Shown: in pieces, positions 12,401 through 27,500 of the stretch | Position numbering within the stretch: position 1 is the stretch's first letter | How the letters are laid out: each line of letters starts with the position of its first letter | NCBI GenBank assembly: GCA_028583605.1 | Contig: CM053326.1 | Span: forward strand, 7,200,587-7,264,586 | Source of the DNA: Dastarcus helophoroides | Taxonomy: Eukaryota; Arthropoda; Insecta; Coleoptera; Bothrideridae | Reading direction: 5' to 3' | Length of the DNA: 64,000 nt | Translations under genes and position numbers: made by a program | Notes under the pieces: generated by a model | What the model was told of the DNA's origin: nothing | What the model saw: only the letters and a program-made list of their open reading frames with translations | Database searches by the model: none

Positions 12401-15400
12401 TATGGTTCTGCTTGAAGCTACAAATCGAAATCACTAGCATCTGATTTGTTTTTTTTTAATAAAATTTGACAAGATACAGATACAAATAACTTTATAGTAT
12501 CATTGAAAATTAGCTATCCTTTAAGTTAAATCTTTATTGATAATTATTAACTTTACAATATTTAGCAGCTTAATAATAACTTAGTAGCACATAATACGTT
12601 AGTTACAATTATAATACGTTAGTTACCTATCATAATACCCCTAAATACAAATTTTATTTCAAAAATTTGGTTATATATTGTCATGGTTGTCAATAATACG
12701 ATGAAGCTTTGAACGCAACTCGATTATTAGCGATTTAAAGAAATTCGAACGTGGCCAGACGACTCGGCTAACGCCTCGTCGTCTGGCATCGTCCTCGATT
12801 ATTATAAATGGCATAATAATCTCGTTACATTAATAGCTATAATACCTTTGTATTACCGTTGAAATATTCTATTAAAAATAGTAATATAATATGGAGGGGC
12901 CTAGGGTCGTTCCATTTAAGAAACAAAATTGTATATCCAAATTTTGAGCCGCACTGTATACTGAAATAAATATTTAGGCGATGCTTCCTTGGGTATCAGT
13001 TATTTCGTATTTCATGAATTCTTTTTCTATATATTTTCGTTTACACCCTACAAGCTAATGACACATTAATGACTCGCCATTGGGAAGAAGGTCTGATTAG
13101 AGCAAATCAAATTTGACGAAATTTAAGGAAAGTTCGACATTTTAAATATTGTTTTAATAATAATTAAACCTCTAAATCTATTATTTAAAAATTATGTAAC
13201 ATAGCGTGACTAACAGATTTTTATCTACTTAAAAGCTTAAATTGACGACATTTTTTGCAAGAGTCAGCCAGCGAGAGTGAAAAGTATCCGCAACGTATTT
13301 CTTTCCGGTAAAATATCTGTCGTCAATTAAAATAAACTTTTATGGGAGAAAGTTCCACAAGATTTTCTCTTCCACATTTCTAGGTCACACGAGTTCACTG
13401 CCAAGACTTATTACAAGGCTCCATAAAAATTAATATCAACAGAATGTATGTATTTAACATTTATCTCATTTAACACACTGTCCTATGCACCCAGACAACA
13501 AAAGGCTTACGTAAGAGTGAGTAATCTAGTCAGTTTTAATCGTCACTCTATATTCCTATCCTTTCCATCTCGTCCTGAATTTTATCAGCAATAAGCTAAC
13601 TTGAAGGCATTTGTTTTGAAACATATTCAGGGCATAAAATTATGAATTCGAACCAATAAAGCACTTTTTTATTTAACATATAGTATCATACCAATGGCGT
13701 AGATAGAGGTGGATCGAGGGCGTTAATTAATTTACTTTCAAAAGATTTCAGTACCTTGGTATTTTTATTTAGAAACCCTTTATAAATATTAAATTATGTT
13801 CTTAAAAAACTGCAGGCTTTTTTTATTTAAACAAACAAAATCATACATACTATGTATACAATAATGCTGAAGTTTCTTTTTTAAATGCGACAATGATATA
13901 GCATTTATATTTTCCTATTAATTTGCATGTTTGTCTACAATTAATGTGTATGTAAGGTGAAAGAACCTTAAAGGTGAAACACCTGATATTCGATAAACAA
14001 GTTTGCAATTTTTATGCAATTTATTTTCACATTTCAATATTACTTAAATGTATCAGATATGTACAGAATTTCCGTATCCTGTCTGTACTTATAAATAGAA
14101 AAGTGATAGGAAAGGATTTAACAGGTTAATAATTATGCAGGGTATTTCTGCTTTCTTGGAACTTTCGAAAATGTTACGGCAAATAAAGTTAATTAAATTG
14201 GTATGTTAAATGTCACATTGCTTTTATGTTAATAATATTATTGTACCTTCTTTTGCGTAAATGCCGTATTTATTGGAAACAGCCGTAAATTTCCACTACT
14301 TTCTTTAAGTTTATGTTGTTAGTCATAAATGTTCAGGACTAAGGTCAATGGTCAATTCGATAACTTTGACAAATAATGTATTCACCCATTTAATTACACA
14401 TTACACTTTGTGAAATCTAAATATAAGGACTCCAATGTATCACTTGCTGTACTTACCTACATCTACTAGGGATGAGATTTTTTACTGCTATGCCATAGGA
14501 GTAAATAGCGCCTTTCAACTTAAACATTTTAATACAGTCTTGAAATTAAGGGAGTTTAACTAGCTTGGTTTTCAGAATTATCAATTTAACTGGCAAAAGT
14601 TGAGGTATGACTGTGTTAATTTAAAATTAATTAAAATAAGACACTTGGACTCCCTAATCAGAGATATTCAGCTGATGATATGACAAATTATTCTTAACCA
14701 TTTGGATAAGAATGAAATTATATATTTAAAAAATTAACCATTCTTAAAAATTAGAGTATAATTAATTACACGTGTGTCACTTTTTTTTATATTTCTTTTC
14801 ACACATCTTTTTTAAGCAAAAGTCTCTTCTCAAGGCCTACAAAATATAATACACCAATAAAGGCAGGCAAATATTTTGAACATTTCATACATCTCACAAT
14901 GACGTCTAATAGAGAATAAATTTATTGTTTCTTTGAAAATACAATTAAATTTATTGGTCCGCGAATGTACGACCTGTGCAAAAAGTATTGTATTTAAATT
15001 TTCTGTATAACATTAGTCTCCGACTTTAACCTTGAAGTTATTCGATACTTTACCAATAATATTTACAATATTTATCCTAGACTAGTTAAGAATTAGGCAA
15101 GTTTTTAAATGAATCTAAAAATGAAACCAAGTTGAACTTCATCTTAGCGTTTTACTTAAGTCTACAGAAAGTGCTAATGATAAAATTAGGGTGCCATCCC
15201 TTATTTATAATGAAGCATTCTACGTTATTTGTGTCAGTTGTACTCTATATTTTATGAGAATAATAAAATACGCGAACATACTTTATTTCACAACGTTTAG
15301 ATTTTTTAGGGTTGATTTTACGTAAGCTACCCAAAGAGCAAGCAAGCTGATCATCATATTGTGATTAACGAGTCGATTCAGTAATTGATTTAAGGTCTAT

Positions 15401-15474
15401 TTTTGAACGTAACCCACTCTCAAATGTTCAAATGTTAATATTGTCTATATCAAAGGACCTGCATAGTGCCATAG

Positions 15475-15507
<33 letters not shown>

Positions 15508-18500
15508 ATTGGGAAGACATCAGAAATGGGGAGGAAACTTCCCAATGATCGTGATGCTCAACACTGACAATGGCTTTATTGACATTTTAAATTTATTTGT
15601 TATAACTGGAAAAAAGAAGAACTGGAAACTAATAAAATAAAATCAGTTAATAATATGTATACTTAATTTTGCTGCGATCTATTTTTTTTCTGATATTTCA
15701 CAATCAATATACTTTTTTTACTTATATAAAACATACGTATAAATGTGAAGCTGTGTTTGTTTGATTGTCTGTCTGCTATTCACCGCTCAATTACTGTAGC
15801 GATTTAGACGAAAATTCGTATAAACATTACTTGGGATTCTAAACAGTTAATAGGCTACTTTTATGCCCTTTGTAACCTTTTTATATAATATAAACGATCA
15901 TTAAGAAAGGTAGAAGTTCCAAGTCTGTAATCTTTATCAAAATAAAGCCGGTCTCTTTTCTTAATTTTTTGAATTATTACCATAAAAGTAGGCCTACGTA
16001 TTATCGATTTCAGAAATATCACGTTACCGACTTACAATTTAATCTGAAAATTAATTTCAAAGTTCATTCAAATGTTACATTGTTCTGAACGGCAAAATTG
16101 TTAGGTAAATACTTATTGGGTCAAGTACAGCTTTCCATTAGTAATGGGCCATCTGAGCAAAATGGGTAATAAGCATAAGTTGAATCTCACCTCCACGATA
16201 ATGGAAGAAAATGTGTAACAAAAGAAATGAAATTTTAGAAATAATCAGTAACATACATTAGTTTATTGTTTTTTATAAAAATCTGACACGTTTAACAAAT
16301 TCAAATCTGCTTAATATATTTGATTTCCTAAAATTAATCAGATAAAGTATTATTTTATTTGAAAATACTCTTCATTTTGGTATAGGTATCTGTAGGTGGG
16401 TTTGTTCTTCTATCGAAGAATTCTTTAAAAATAATTGACATTTCCAACCCTTACTTCGTGGAAATCTCTAATATTCATAACTATTAACCTTTATTACCAT
16501 TGTGGAATTTTTAATATTTGTTGCTTTTTACGTTAAACAAGTTTAATAGTTATGAATATTAAAGAATTCCAGGAAGTAAATAAAGCTTCGAAATGTCAAT
16601 TATAAATATCTATTTAAAAATCTTTAATAACGCTCATAAACTGAAAAATTTTCGGGTGCTGATTATAAAACATTGAATTAAATTTTGCGTGGACACAAAG
16701 TCTTCCACAAAACAATCAAAAACTTCACATAGAGGTAACATCGATAGTCCAAACAGATGTTGTAACCAATTTCCCGTATCGGATAGAAACGGTAGTCCTT
16801 ACTTAACCCAGAGCTTGAATGTTTCTAAACCAGGATTGACCAAGATGAAAACGGCGACCTTGTATACGAGGGCGGTCCGATAAGTACTTAGCCTCACCGC
16901 CCGATGGCGCCACTATCGCAAGAGAAATTTACTATCGTGTAGTACATTTTCGTAGGCGGCTACTGTCGAAATTTCAGCCGAATCGGACTCGCAGTTTTGT
17001 TTTCACCGCGTGTGGAAGCGGGCGTGTCCGCGGATTTTAGAAAAATGGAAAAAGAGCAATACCGGTCGATGACTCGATTTTTGTTTTTGGAAGGGAAATC
17101 GCGTAGCGACATCAAAGAGCTTTTGGATGCTGTATACGGTGACTTCTCCTTCGATGGCGACCGTCAAAAATTGGTTTCACGAGTTTCAGTGTGGTCGCAC
17201 GTCGGTTTTTGATGAACCACGCCCAGGTGCCTCGAAAACGGCTACTACGGAGGATAACGTGGCAAAAATCCACGATCTCGTATTGGCAGACCGCCGATTG
17301 AAGGTACGCGAGATAGCTGAGACACTAGGCATCTCAAAAGAACGCGTGGGTCATATCCTGCATGAAATTTTGGGCATGAGAAAGCTGTCGGCTCACTCTG
17401 GACAACAAACTCAACCATGAGGCGACTTCAGAGCAGTGTTTGACGATGTTTAAGTGCAATCCGAAGGAGTTTTTGCATCGTTTCGTGACCGACCGTGACG
17501 AAAGATGGATCCACTGGTACACGCCAGAGACCAATGAAGAGTCGAAACAGTGGACTTCACCCGGTGAACGTGCTCCGAAGAAGGCGAAGACTGTCCTATC
17601 GGCCGAAAAGGTGATGGCCACCGTTTTCTGGGGTTCACATGGTGTGATCTACATCAACTACTTGGAGAAGGGCAAAACGATGGCAGAGCTGTACTATGCC
17701 GAATTATTGGGCCGATTCGATGCCAAATTTCAGAAAAAACGGCACCATTTGGCGAAGAAAAAAGTGCTCTTCCACCATGACAATGCACCGGCTCACACCT
17801 CCGCCCTCGCCACGGCCAAATTGGTCGAATTGGGCTACGAACTTCTGCCCCATCCACCGTGTTCTCCAGATTTGGCCCCTTGCGACTGCTACTTTATTTC
17901 CAAACTTGAGAAAATCACTCACCGGCAAAAATTTAAGTCGCATGAAGAGGTCATCGCCGCCACGGAGGCGTACTTTGCAGACCTCGAGAAAACGTATTTT
18001 TCAAATGGGTTAAAGAAGTTGCAGCATCGTCAGGTCAAGTGTATTGAATTAAAAGGAGACTACGTTGAGAAATAAATCGTCATTTTTCCAACATTTTCGT
18101 TTTTCTTTTGTAGGCTAAGTACTTATCGGACGACCTCGTATTGATGTAAGGCCATACTTTTTTAGCAAATAAGTGAATAGCAATTTCAAAGTCCGCTAAT
18201 AGTATTGTGGGATTAAAATGCAAACCAATTTCACTGTATTTTAATTAATCAACTTAAAAATATTTTCATACGAGTTGCAATTTTTATTGGGAAGCAGACA
18301 ATATTCTAGCGGCATGTAAAAATTATTACTTATAATAAATAACTGGCCAAAGAATTTTGTGCAATAAGAAAATCCATCAACCATCAACATATATTTTAGA
18401 ATGATTTGCAAAGGGTTTGTAAGTTTGTTGTACACGAAAAAATTATTACATTAAGTTCCCTATCATTAACTAACACAAAATTGTTTCCTCTATTCGTTTC

Positions 18501-21500
18501 AACTGGCAGCGAGTCTACCACGTCATGGACATCTACGGTGCTGGTTAGTAAAAGTGGCAGCATCTTATGACGACATCGGTAAATGTTCTTTCTCAGACGC
18601 TGCACTTCATTGCAAGAAAGGCTATCTCCATGTTTTTTACGGTCCACTATTTATTTTCTAACTAATTTAATTGACTTTTCGGTCGTCAAGTCTTCCATCG
18701 CTTTTTTTTAACGCTATTGCTGACCGCTTGAAAGGCGATATTGGACGATGCATTTATGATTGTAACCTCCCTCTTGGTTGAGTATCAAAATTTTTTCGAT
18801 GTTTGTAAATATTTTGCATTTACAATTTCGAAGTACACGTCTCCACACTATAACACTAGTTTTTGTAGTGTACGCAGAAGAAAATTTGAACTTTTCTACA
18901 AGTAAATCACCACCGCGCTGAATTTTTATTATTTCCATATTATCAGTTACTTTGAGCAACCCTAATCGAATAGAATCAAATTGGTCAAAACGAAAATTTT
19001 AAATTCTAATCCCAGTTAGCCTTAATTACCAACGACTGTGTTTTGCCGAGTTGACCTCTCCTTTTTGAGAGCATTCTTAATTAGGAGTCATTATATGTGA
19101 CCATTTGGCCCAGTTGGGCTCCGTCCGTTTTGAAACTGCCATTCAGTCCCATTGGAGCCGTTCTTTTCCATTGCAGTTATTTATTTAAGTTCGCTAACGA
19201 AGTCGCGGGTACTAGTTACTACTGCATAAGCTTAAAACAGTAGAGGAAATTTCAATAATGTCTTTGATTTGATTGGATCTAGGGTTCCCAGCCAACTTTG
19301 TTTGGCGAGGATTGTCCTCGATTGGATATAACTGACTGTTATACTGTAACGCAATGTAAATAGATGTAATAGAATTTAAAATAGAATTGTAAAATTTAGT
19401 AAGTAAAAAAAGTTTCTAGAAGGTTCTGATAAGGGGAAAGCGGCCGCGATAACGAAACAAACGGCAGATAAGCGTTCCGGAAATTTCGGCCTTCGATAAG
19501 GTTTATCTACCGAAAATTCTGGAAGCCGGGGGCCAAAACTATAAAAAGGCGATCAGCTTTCCCTCGAGTCAGTCAGTTTGAATCAGTGTAATTATTGAGT
19601 TAGTAGAAGTCAATAACAAGTGAGTTAATTGTCAATTGTGGTGATCAAAGTTGAGTTCAGTAATAAAGTGGGAATAATCCATCACGTGTATCAATTCGAA
19701 CCGATAACGCACGTAACAATACTAATAGACACTTATACATGTATTTTATTTTGGAAGATATTTCGGAATTTATTTTGGAGCTTTGTAATGCGAGTCAGTA
19801 GCCGTCTCAAAAAAGGTTTGAATTATAATCTGAAAATATTTATTTTGATCGTAAAAATACATTTCATATTTAATCACGTATTCGTGAAAATGTCTAGTTT
19901 CAAATTATATATTTTTTCTGGAGTTTCGGCTAGAAACTTAAAATTTTTGCTGTTTCCAAAAATGTTGACTTTTTTTTTTAAAATTTAAGCATTTTTCTCC
20001 AAATTTCCTGTTTAAATCCCAAATACTTCTTTTTTATAAATTGTGAATGATTCGAAAGTTCTGACTTTTATTTAATTATACTCTGTTAAAATTTTCTACT
20101 TTACTTTTTGCATTTTAAATATGTTTTTCATAAAAACTCTATAAAAATTCAGTGCTATAAAAATTACATTACTCTGCTCAAGTAATAACTACAAATGTTT
20201 TTAAATACGTATTTCATCATTCCTATTTGCTTTTTATAGCACTTGTTAATTACTTTATAGCCAATAAAAATTATAATAGTTCCTATTGAAGTTTTAGATG
20301 GTGAAGTGAAAAACTAAGAAACTCCAAGCTGAACCTATTTAAAAGGATTAAACTTTTATTAGGTATAATCAATATTCAACAATTATTGTCTAGTGTGATA
20401 ATATGATTCATTAGCTCTGATTTTTTTTATAATTTCTGACACAACTCATGAATAATTTTGCTTTTACAGTCGACAATTAAAATTTTATTAATTATTTATG
20501 ATTTCGATAAAACCTTGACTCACAAGTAATAATATAATGTGCAACCACACGTTTGGATTTCATTAATGACAATCGTCTTTATTTAAATTATACTTTGCTC
20601 ATCTAGAGCCAACTGTACAATATTTGTGAATTTCTGAGGAACAGTTGAAAATGTAAACTAAAACATTTCTGAAAAATGTCGAATTTTCATCACATTTCGA
20701 AAGTACGTAAAAATTTCCCCAAAAGGATAATATTCCGCGTACAGCATCAAAATTTGCAGGAAAAAAAGTAAAAATTGCAAGTTTAAGACCTAATTTAAAA
20801 AAATTAATATTTAGTTGAAACTCAAATAAAAAGTAAAACTTTTGAACAAAATTAAAATTTCTTAGGAAAGGAACAAAATTTCAGTTACCTGTGACATGAA
20901 GATAAAAATTGAAACTGAAAACGCTAATTTTGGGAAAAAAGTCGAAATTTGATAACGTTTTGAAATTGGAGTAGTGAAAACCTTTTAAAAAAGACAAACT
21001 TTGTGGTTTAGTATAAAATCGAAATTTTATTGAATAAATAAAAATAACTTTAAACTCGAAATTTTAGAAAAAAATGAAACAACCATTAAAGAAACTGGAA
21101 TTTATAGAAGTTTCTTCAGAGTAACTCGTGAAAAAGCAAAACTTTCAAAAAAAAAAATAAGATTTATTGAAATTTTGTATTAAGGCCGAAAATTGGAGCA
21201 CAAAGTAAAAAACGAAAATATAAACTAAAATTTCAGAAAAGGTCGAAATTTCGAGACTAAAGTTGATATCAATTACGGACTATTGAAAAATGCAGCGTTT
21301 GTGGCCCTACTACGATCACTCTCTATCATCATTTTTTTATACGGAAACTATTGCAAGATCCTTTGGCTAATATTGACCATAACTGGCCATGACCTTAAAA
21401 TTACCCATCAATGTGGGCATTTTTTTTAAGTAGGGGAAAATCCGTTAAGGACACCTGGGAAGATACCCAGATAGTGTCGGACTTCCGCTCCAACTACGGA

Positions 21501-24500
21501 CACCGACTAAAAACCCCTACTTCTTCGGGCCTGTCCTTGACTCCCAATCCCTCCGTCGGAACAGTACAATAGTGCTGGAGCACTATTGTAAGCTGTTTTG
21601 CCTGAAACATAAGAAACAATGAAAATAAAAATTTTCGAAATGGAAGTGGTAGCCTAGAGGACCGTCCTTGGTCTCCTAATCCTGGTTGGGATGTTTGGAT
21701 CGTAATCCACTGCCTCTCGAACTAGCTCGTTGGGATACGTTTCCGCTCTTACGCATCGCCCTGGAATTAGTTTCCCTAAGAAAATCTCTTACCAGGGATA
21801 GTTCAACTTCCCTATGGAGTTGATTGTTTCTTACAAGCCATGGAGCGTCCGTGGCTTGTCTTAGAAAGACGTTCTGGAACACCTGGAGTTTCTTCATCTG
21901 ATTATCCGTTGCCTGTGACCAAGCTACAGATGCGTAGATCATCGCTGGTCTTATGATTGATTTGTATAGTAACACTTTAAGTACCAATGGACAGATTACT
22001 ATTTCTACCAATCATCGCTTGCAGCAGTCCCTTCAGCATTTTGGCTTTGGACACTGCATAATCGATGTGTGTCTGAAATATAAGTCTTTCATCCAGAATT
22101 ACACCTAGATACTTTGCCTGAAGCCTCCAGTCCACGTTTTGCCCATGAACATTAACATAGTCCATATGGTCGGAGCCTTCTTCGGGTGAAGAAGACTGCT
22201 TGGGTCTTGTCTGCGTTGACTTGGATTCTCCATTGACCGAAGTAATCTAGTAGACTGTCTGTTGCCTCCTGAAGTCGTCTGGACTTCTAAGAGTACTGTA
22301 AGAGTACGCCACCAAAGCTGTGTCGTCTGCATAAGTTGCCAATAAGGTGTGGTCGATTGTTGGATTGGTTCTCGGGATGTATGCTGTGAACAGAGAATAC
22401 AGCAGAGGATAACAAGGCAGAACCTTGAGGCACTTCATACTGTAGCCTAAACTGGTCTGATAGTTCCTGTCCCACCTTTGCTCTGAATGAGCGCTGGTCC
22501 AGGAACGAGCTTACCTTTTGAACCATTGTTAGAGGTATTCCAAACTGGTGCATTCTTGTAGGTCTAGTCCCTTGGTGCCAAACTGTGTCAAATGCCTTGT
22601 AAGATATCGAAGAAAATAGCTGCAACTACCTGGTTCCAGCTCATGCGTTAAGTGATTGTTTCAAGACATTCTCAGCAGCTGGTCTGATGTAGAGTGCATA
22701 GGTTGGAACCCAAACTATTTCCTTAGGAATGATGTCGCGATGATGATATTCTGCAGACGCTTCCTCAAAATCCTTTCCGCCACCTTACCCAAGTTGGATA
22801 AGAGGCTGATTGACCTGTAATTTTGGGAATATTTCACATCCTTACCTGGCTTAGGAATAAAGATAACGTTTGCAGTCTTCCATCTTGTGAGAAAATACCG
22901 GTACTTAAACATGGAATTGACTAGTGCTCCAAAGTATTTGACAGTTTGGTCCGGAAGAGACTTCAGAGCTAGGTTTGGAATTCCGTCTGGACCTAGGAGC
23001 CTTTTTGACGTTTAGCTTGCGCAGAAAACTTTGGATTTCCTCCTCGTTAGTCGGTTGGATGACGTCGTCTTCTTCTGACACTTCCTCCTGAAGAACTTGA
23101 ACCTCTTCTTTCCACCTCCTCTACGAATTCTAAGTCCACTTCTTCAAGTGTGGACCTGACAGTGTCATTCAAAGGCTCTCAGCGAAAGCTGCGGCCTTAT
23201 CCTGATCTGAGTAAGGCCATTCCTTGAGGTCCGTGTATCGGTGGGATAGGTTTCCTATCTCCTCTTAGGGCTTTGGCTGTGCGCCGGAAATCTGATGGAG
23301 TTTCGAGGTTGCAACTTCTTAGGTGTTCTTGAAACTTAAAAATTTTGTGCTCTCGGAGCTCATACCTGAGCACGTAAATGAGCCTGTTGTTTTCCGTCTT
23401 ATCTGCTTGCAGATTAGTCCATCTTGCTCTCTTCTGGGCAATATTTTTCCTTCTAATCAGCTCCACCAGGTGATTTGTCAGTGGTTTTCTTCCTTCTGTA
23501 CGCCGGGAAGTTTTGGTCGCTGCCAGAATTAAATCTGTTATGGTGATTGCCAGTCTTTCCACTGCTGCGTTGATATCACCGTTTGTGTTGATCTTCCCAA
23601 CTCTTCCAAGTTTGCTGCTAGATACTCCCTGAACTGTGTCCACTTTGTTTTCTTGCAGGTCTCTGGAGGCTTGGGTCCACGATCATCTCCGATGGTCATC
23701 ATCACTGGGTTGTGGTCCGAGCTGAGCTCACTAACTGATGTTAACTCAACAGTGTATCGAGCATCCTTCATCAGTGCAATGTCCAGGATATCTGGTATTC
23801 CTGTGGTGAGATGATGATGGGTTGGTTCTTCTGGAGCCATTACATCGATTCCGTTCTGCGTTGTGAACCTTTGAAGTGTCCTCCCGTTTTTGTTGTTGGC
23901 TCTGCTGCCCCCACTCGACGTTTTTGGCATTAAGGTCTTCGGCTCCAATAACATTGTTATTGTTTATTTCGAAGATGCGGGCCAAGTCTGCCTCTGTGAG
24001 GGCCTTGGTTCTGGAGTAACAAGACACCAGCGTCAGAGGTCCCTGCGCCATTTGAATTGTTACTCCAATTCCTTCCAGCTTTTCCAACTCCGGAGTGCCT
24101 GCAGCAAAAGAGTTAGCTTTCAACTTACATAGATAGCCGTACCACCTCCTGGGCCAATTGGTCTGTCTCTGCAGTGAAGAACATATCCTCGGATTTTCAG
24201 ATCCTTAGATCCTGAACGTCATCTTGGTTTCGTTCAGCATCAGTACGTCCAGGTCGTTTTCCTTTGCGCGAGTTCGTTCCTGTTGCCTTGGAGTCCGTTG
24301 CAGTTCCAGAAAACTGCCTTGATGTGCTGGCGACGAGCAGGATTTCCTTCGTTAACTCTCCTTTCTTGACGTATCTCCATTAGCGTTTTAAGCTGAGGAT
24401 CTTTGGAAGCATCATCATTATGGAGACTATGGCTTCTTGGCTGTTTCCAGCTTCGAAGACTGCTCTCGCCAAATTCATTACAACTTGGTTAGTTTCCTCC

Positions 24501-27500
24501 GAAGTATTGCTTTGTGTTTTGGCCTTCTCGGAGTTTTCTGCAACAACTGAAGCGTAGGAATTTTGTGTTTCCATTTACTCTAGCAGTGGAAGCTTCTGGT
24601 TTCGGCGAAACCTTTGCAGTTGCCGCTGTCGTCTAAGCTGTCGTTGACTTTGCCCTAGAACCCTTGGGTGGCTCTTGAGCTTCCTTAGGTGCCTTCTGTT
24701 GGTTTCTCGGTGGTGGGAAAGCGGAGCAACCTCTGTAGCTGGCTACATGGTCTCCCTTGTAATTGACACATTTGCGTAGTCTTGTCTTTGGGACGCTTGC
24801 AGTCTTTGCTAAGGTGCTTCGCAGCAAGTCTAACTGGTCAAAACTTTCGTAGTACAAATTGTTGTTACTTCGAGTTAAATTAACTACATCTTAAGAAGCC
24901 ATTTTTCTTGAAGGATTTTTTGGATTTATAATTTTCATTATATACTATATTTCACAACCTACATGCACTTATTGAAATTTTAAGTTGTTGATCTATTATT
25001 TTTTGCTGATTATCATATAGCAAACAAGTAGAGAATCAGAAGACAGGTCAGAGTGTAAATACTCAAAGCTAAAAATATCTTAAAATAGTGGATTATAAAA
25101 CATACCTATAAACTATATAAGTGAATTATAATTGCATAATCCTTTACATGAAGTGTAACACATAAGAGTATATCTTGGTAAAGGACAAGTTTTATTTGTG
25201 CAACAGGTGCAGGTGCATTCAACAATAACATTACGTCAATTGTGAACATAAAATCTCCTTAACAGGTCCATATCAGTCACACACATCAGAAAATGAAGCA
25301 AAAGTCCAACAGTTCATATTGTTTCATACATAACTGAGCAAATAATATGTATTTATTATGAAAAATTTTAAAAATGTCACATTAGGTACAGCCAAATTTA
25401 TGGACGTTTCGCAAGATGACCATGGCTCGAATAACAAATAAAAAATACATGTGCACGAGCATATGCAATTAAGTGAGTACAGCATTTGAGAAATTAGTTG
25501 TTTACACGTTAAATTAAAACTTGTGAAAGTGAAGTAGATATATCTATGTTGAAGCAAGGTCGTTTATGCTTTCCGATCTTCAGTTAAATTCCAGTGTCTG
25601 TGAAATAATACTAAAAGCAAAATTTTCTTCTATCTACTATTAAACAGAATTTCGTTGGATAATTGTTAATGCAACCTTGACCACGAATTGAATATTAAGC
25701 TGAACAATGGAGGATTTATATTATTATGCTAGGTTTGAAATACGATCATGATTGGCGTTGAATGTTGAATAATATAATAATTATATTTAATTTGCATCAA
25801 ACTGTTGTAATCAAACGACAAAAGTAACTATAACTATTACAATTATGTGATTACCTTAAATATACAAATTTCCTGAAAATTTAGACTAGTTTATTTTCTA
25901 AGAAATCAATGAAAATATCTAACGATGGGTCTTTAGATATAAAAAACGAAGCATGTCAGGTTTCTTTAGATGATACAAAGATCAAAACAAAAGTTGAGTA
26001 ATTTAAGTATATTTTATTAAATAATTTAGTTAACTTATATATATGTGCAGGCCCCAAATAAGCTTGCTCGGGCTCTTGTACATCACACTGGTGGGGGCCC
26101 CTATGAAAATATAACAAAACCTTTCAAATCGTGTCTACAATCCCTTTTTAGATGACTAAATAAAGTGACCTATATAAATTATACCTGTCCCGGAGACCAT
26201 TGCTTAAGCACCACTGAAGAGCTACTCACCTTAAATAAATAAACATATAGCAAGTATACATAGAAATTAGAATAACGAAAACAATGTTTTAAATGGAATG
26301 TATTTAAAAATATTCCAACAAGTAGATATCGAGATCATCACCAGTCAAGTTTATTTGCTTGTCTTTATTTAAATATGAAAATATGCACTTTTTATTATCA
26401 GCGGCAATGTTATTTAATGCAATTTCAATTATCAGTGCGCTAAAAATTGCTAATTATCAAGCATGTTCAAGAAATATTTAAAAAAATATACGAATAAGTT
26501 TGCTTTAGATAAATAGCATGTCCTATTTATGCAACTTTTTTTTATCTACCACATGCACACCGCGGTATAATAAATTAAGTCATAATTCTATTCTACAATA
26601 GGAATTTCTGGTTGGCTTCTGATATAAAACTAATTGGTGCATTAGATAATGTTCACTTTCACTCGTGGATGAATACAGTTTGTTGCAAAGATACTCGACA
26701 GTCGCAACTATTTTCTGCAAATTAACTTTCACGTACCACTTAGACAACGTGACAGTTACATGATGTATTTTTTGCAGAACAAAAAACCATCCTTCATGGC
26801 GTTTCTGGGGAGTTCAAGTCTGGAAATTTGTCGGTCATCATGGGACCATCTGGTGCTGGAAAGAGCACTTTATTAAATATACTTGCTGGCTACATGTAAG
26901 TGATTAAATAAGTACTACTTTTAATTGCCCTAGGTACTTTTTAGTGTTTACTGTTTATGAAAAGAACATTGCCATCTGAATTTTGTTTCGTTTTCGGATA
27001 TTAATGTAACGCTTTAATTAAAATGCATTTGGAGTATATTAAAATTAGGCCAGGGCTGAATTTTAAACATCAAATTCCTAATACAAGATCATCGTAAGCG
27101 TGATGAAAAACGTGGTATTTATTATTCGACATACATAATGAACAGGTAGACAAATTGTTTATTTAATATCATTAGCATAAAAGTAGCATCATTATATAAC
27201 GTTCTTTTTATTTTATAAAAATAATACTAAATTTCGACTAAAATCTTATACAAGACAAGTCAGCACTAAAAAAGGATTTTTGAAAATTCGTTCGATAAGT
27301 AAGAGTGTTTTTAAACATAAGACCAATTTGCATGGAAGTAAGTCATTTTTGAAATTAGAAATATGAAAATTTACATTTAGGCTTCTGTTTATAAATAAGT
27401 CAATTGTATCAGCCTTTTCGGGAGTAAGGGAGTAAAATAAGGGAAGAGTGTCATTTTGGAAGTTAAAAACGTAGTTTAGGAAAGGTCAGTTGGCTAGTTA

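Larger units (their letters stand above)
21420..24890 (-). mobile_element. Jockey-type non-LTR retrotransposon, 5'-truncated, broken
   Basis: Minus-strand element with the 3' end at a T-run (21421-21428 on the plus strand, the A-tail), a 3' untranslated part, the ORF2 region 21676-24340 and the end of ORF1 at 24380-24860. It stops within ORF1, so it is 5'-truncated as usual for target-primed insertion. Numerous frameshifts break both ORFs. Target duplications were not identified. Confidence 0.85.

Noticed and set aside
15477..15505. Trinucleotide run as a CRISPR-like or functional array
   Set aside because: Simple ATT microsatellite without spacers; ordinary in AT-rich eukaryotic introns.
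16689..16883. 64-codon plus-strand frame before the mariner
   Set aside because: Opposite-strand shadow of the MULE C-terminal relic and running into the mariner end.
17696..18013. 105-codon frame overlapping the mariner transposase
   Set aside because: Out-of-frame shadow of the D,D34D domain, as are the minus-strand frames at 17334-17943.
19629..19988. 119-codon plus-strand open frame
   Set aside because: Starts inside a solo LTR and continues into AT-rich repeats; no homology recognised.
23890..24132. 80-codon plus-strand frame over the jockey endonuclease
   Set aside because: Shadow of the minus-strand endonuclease coding region.
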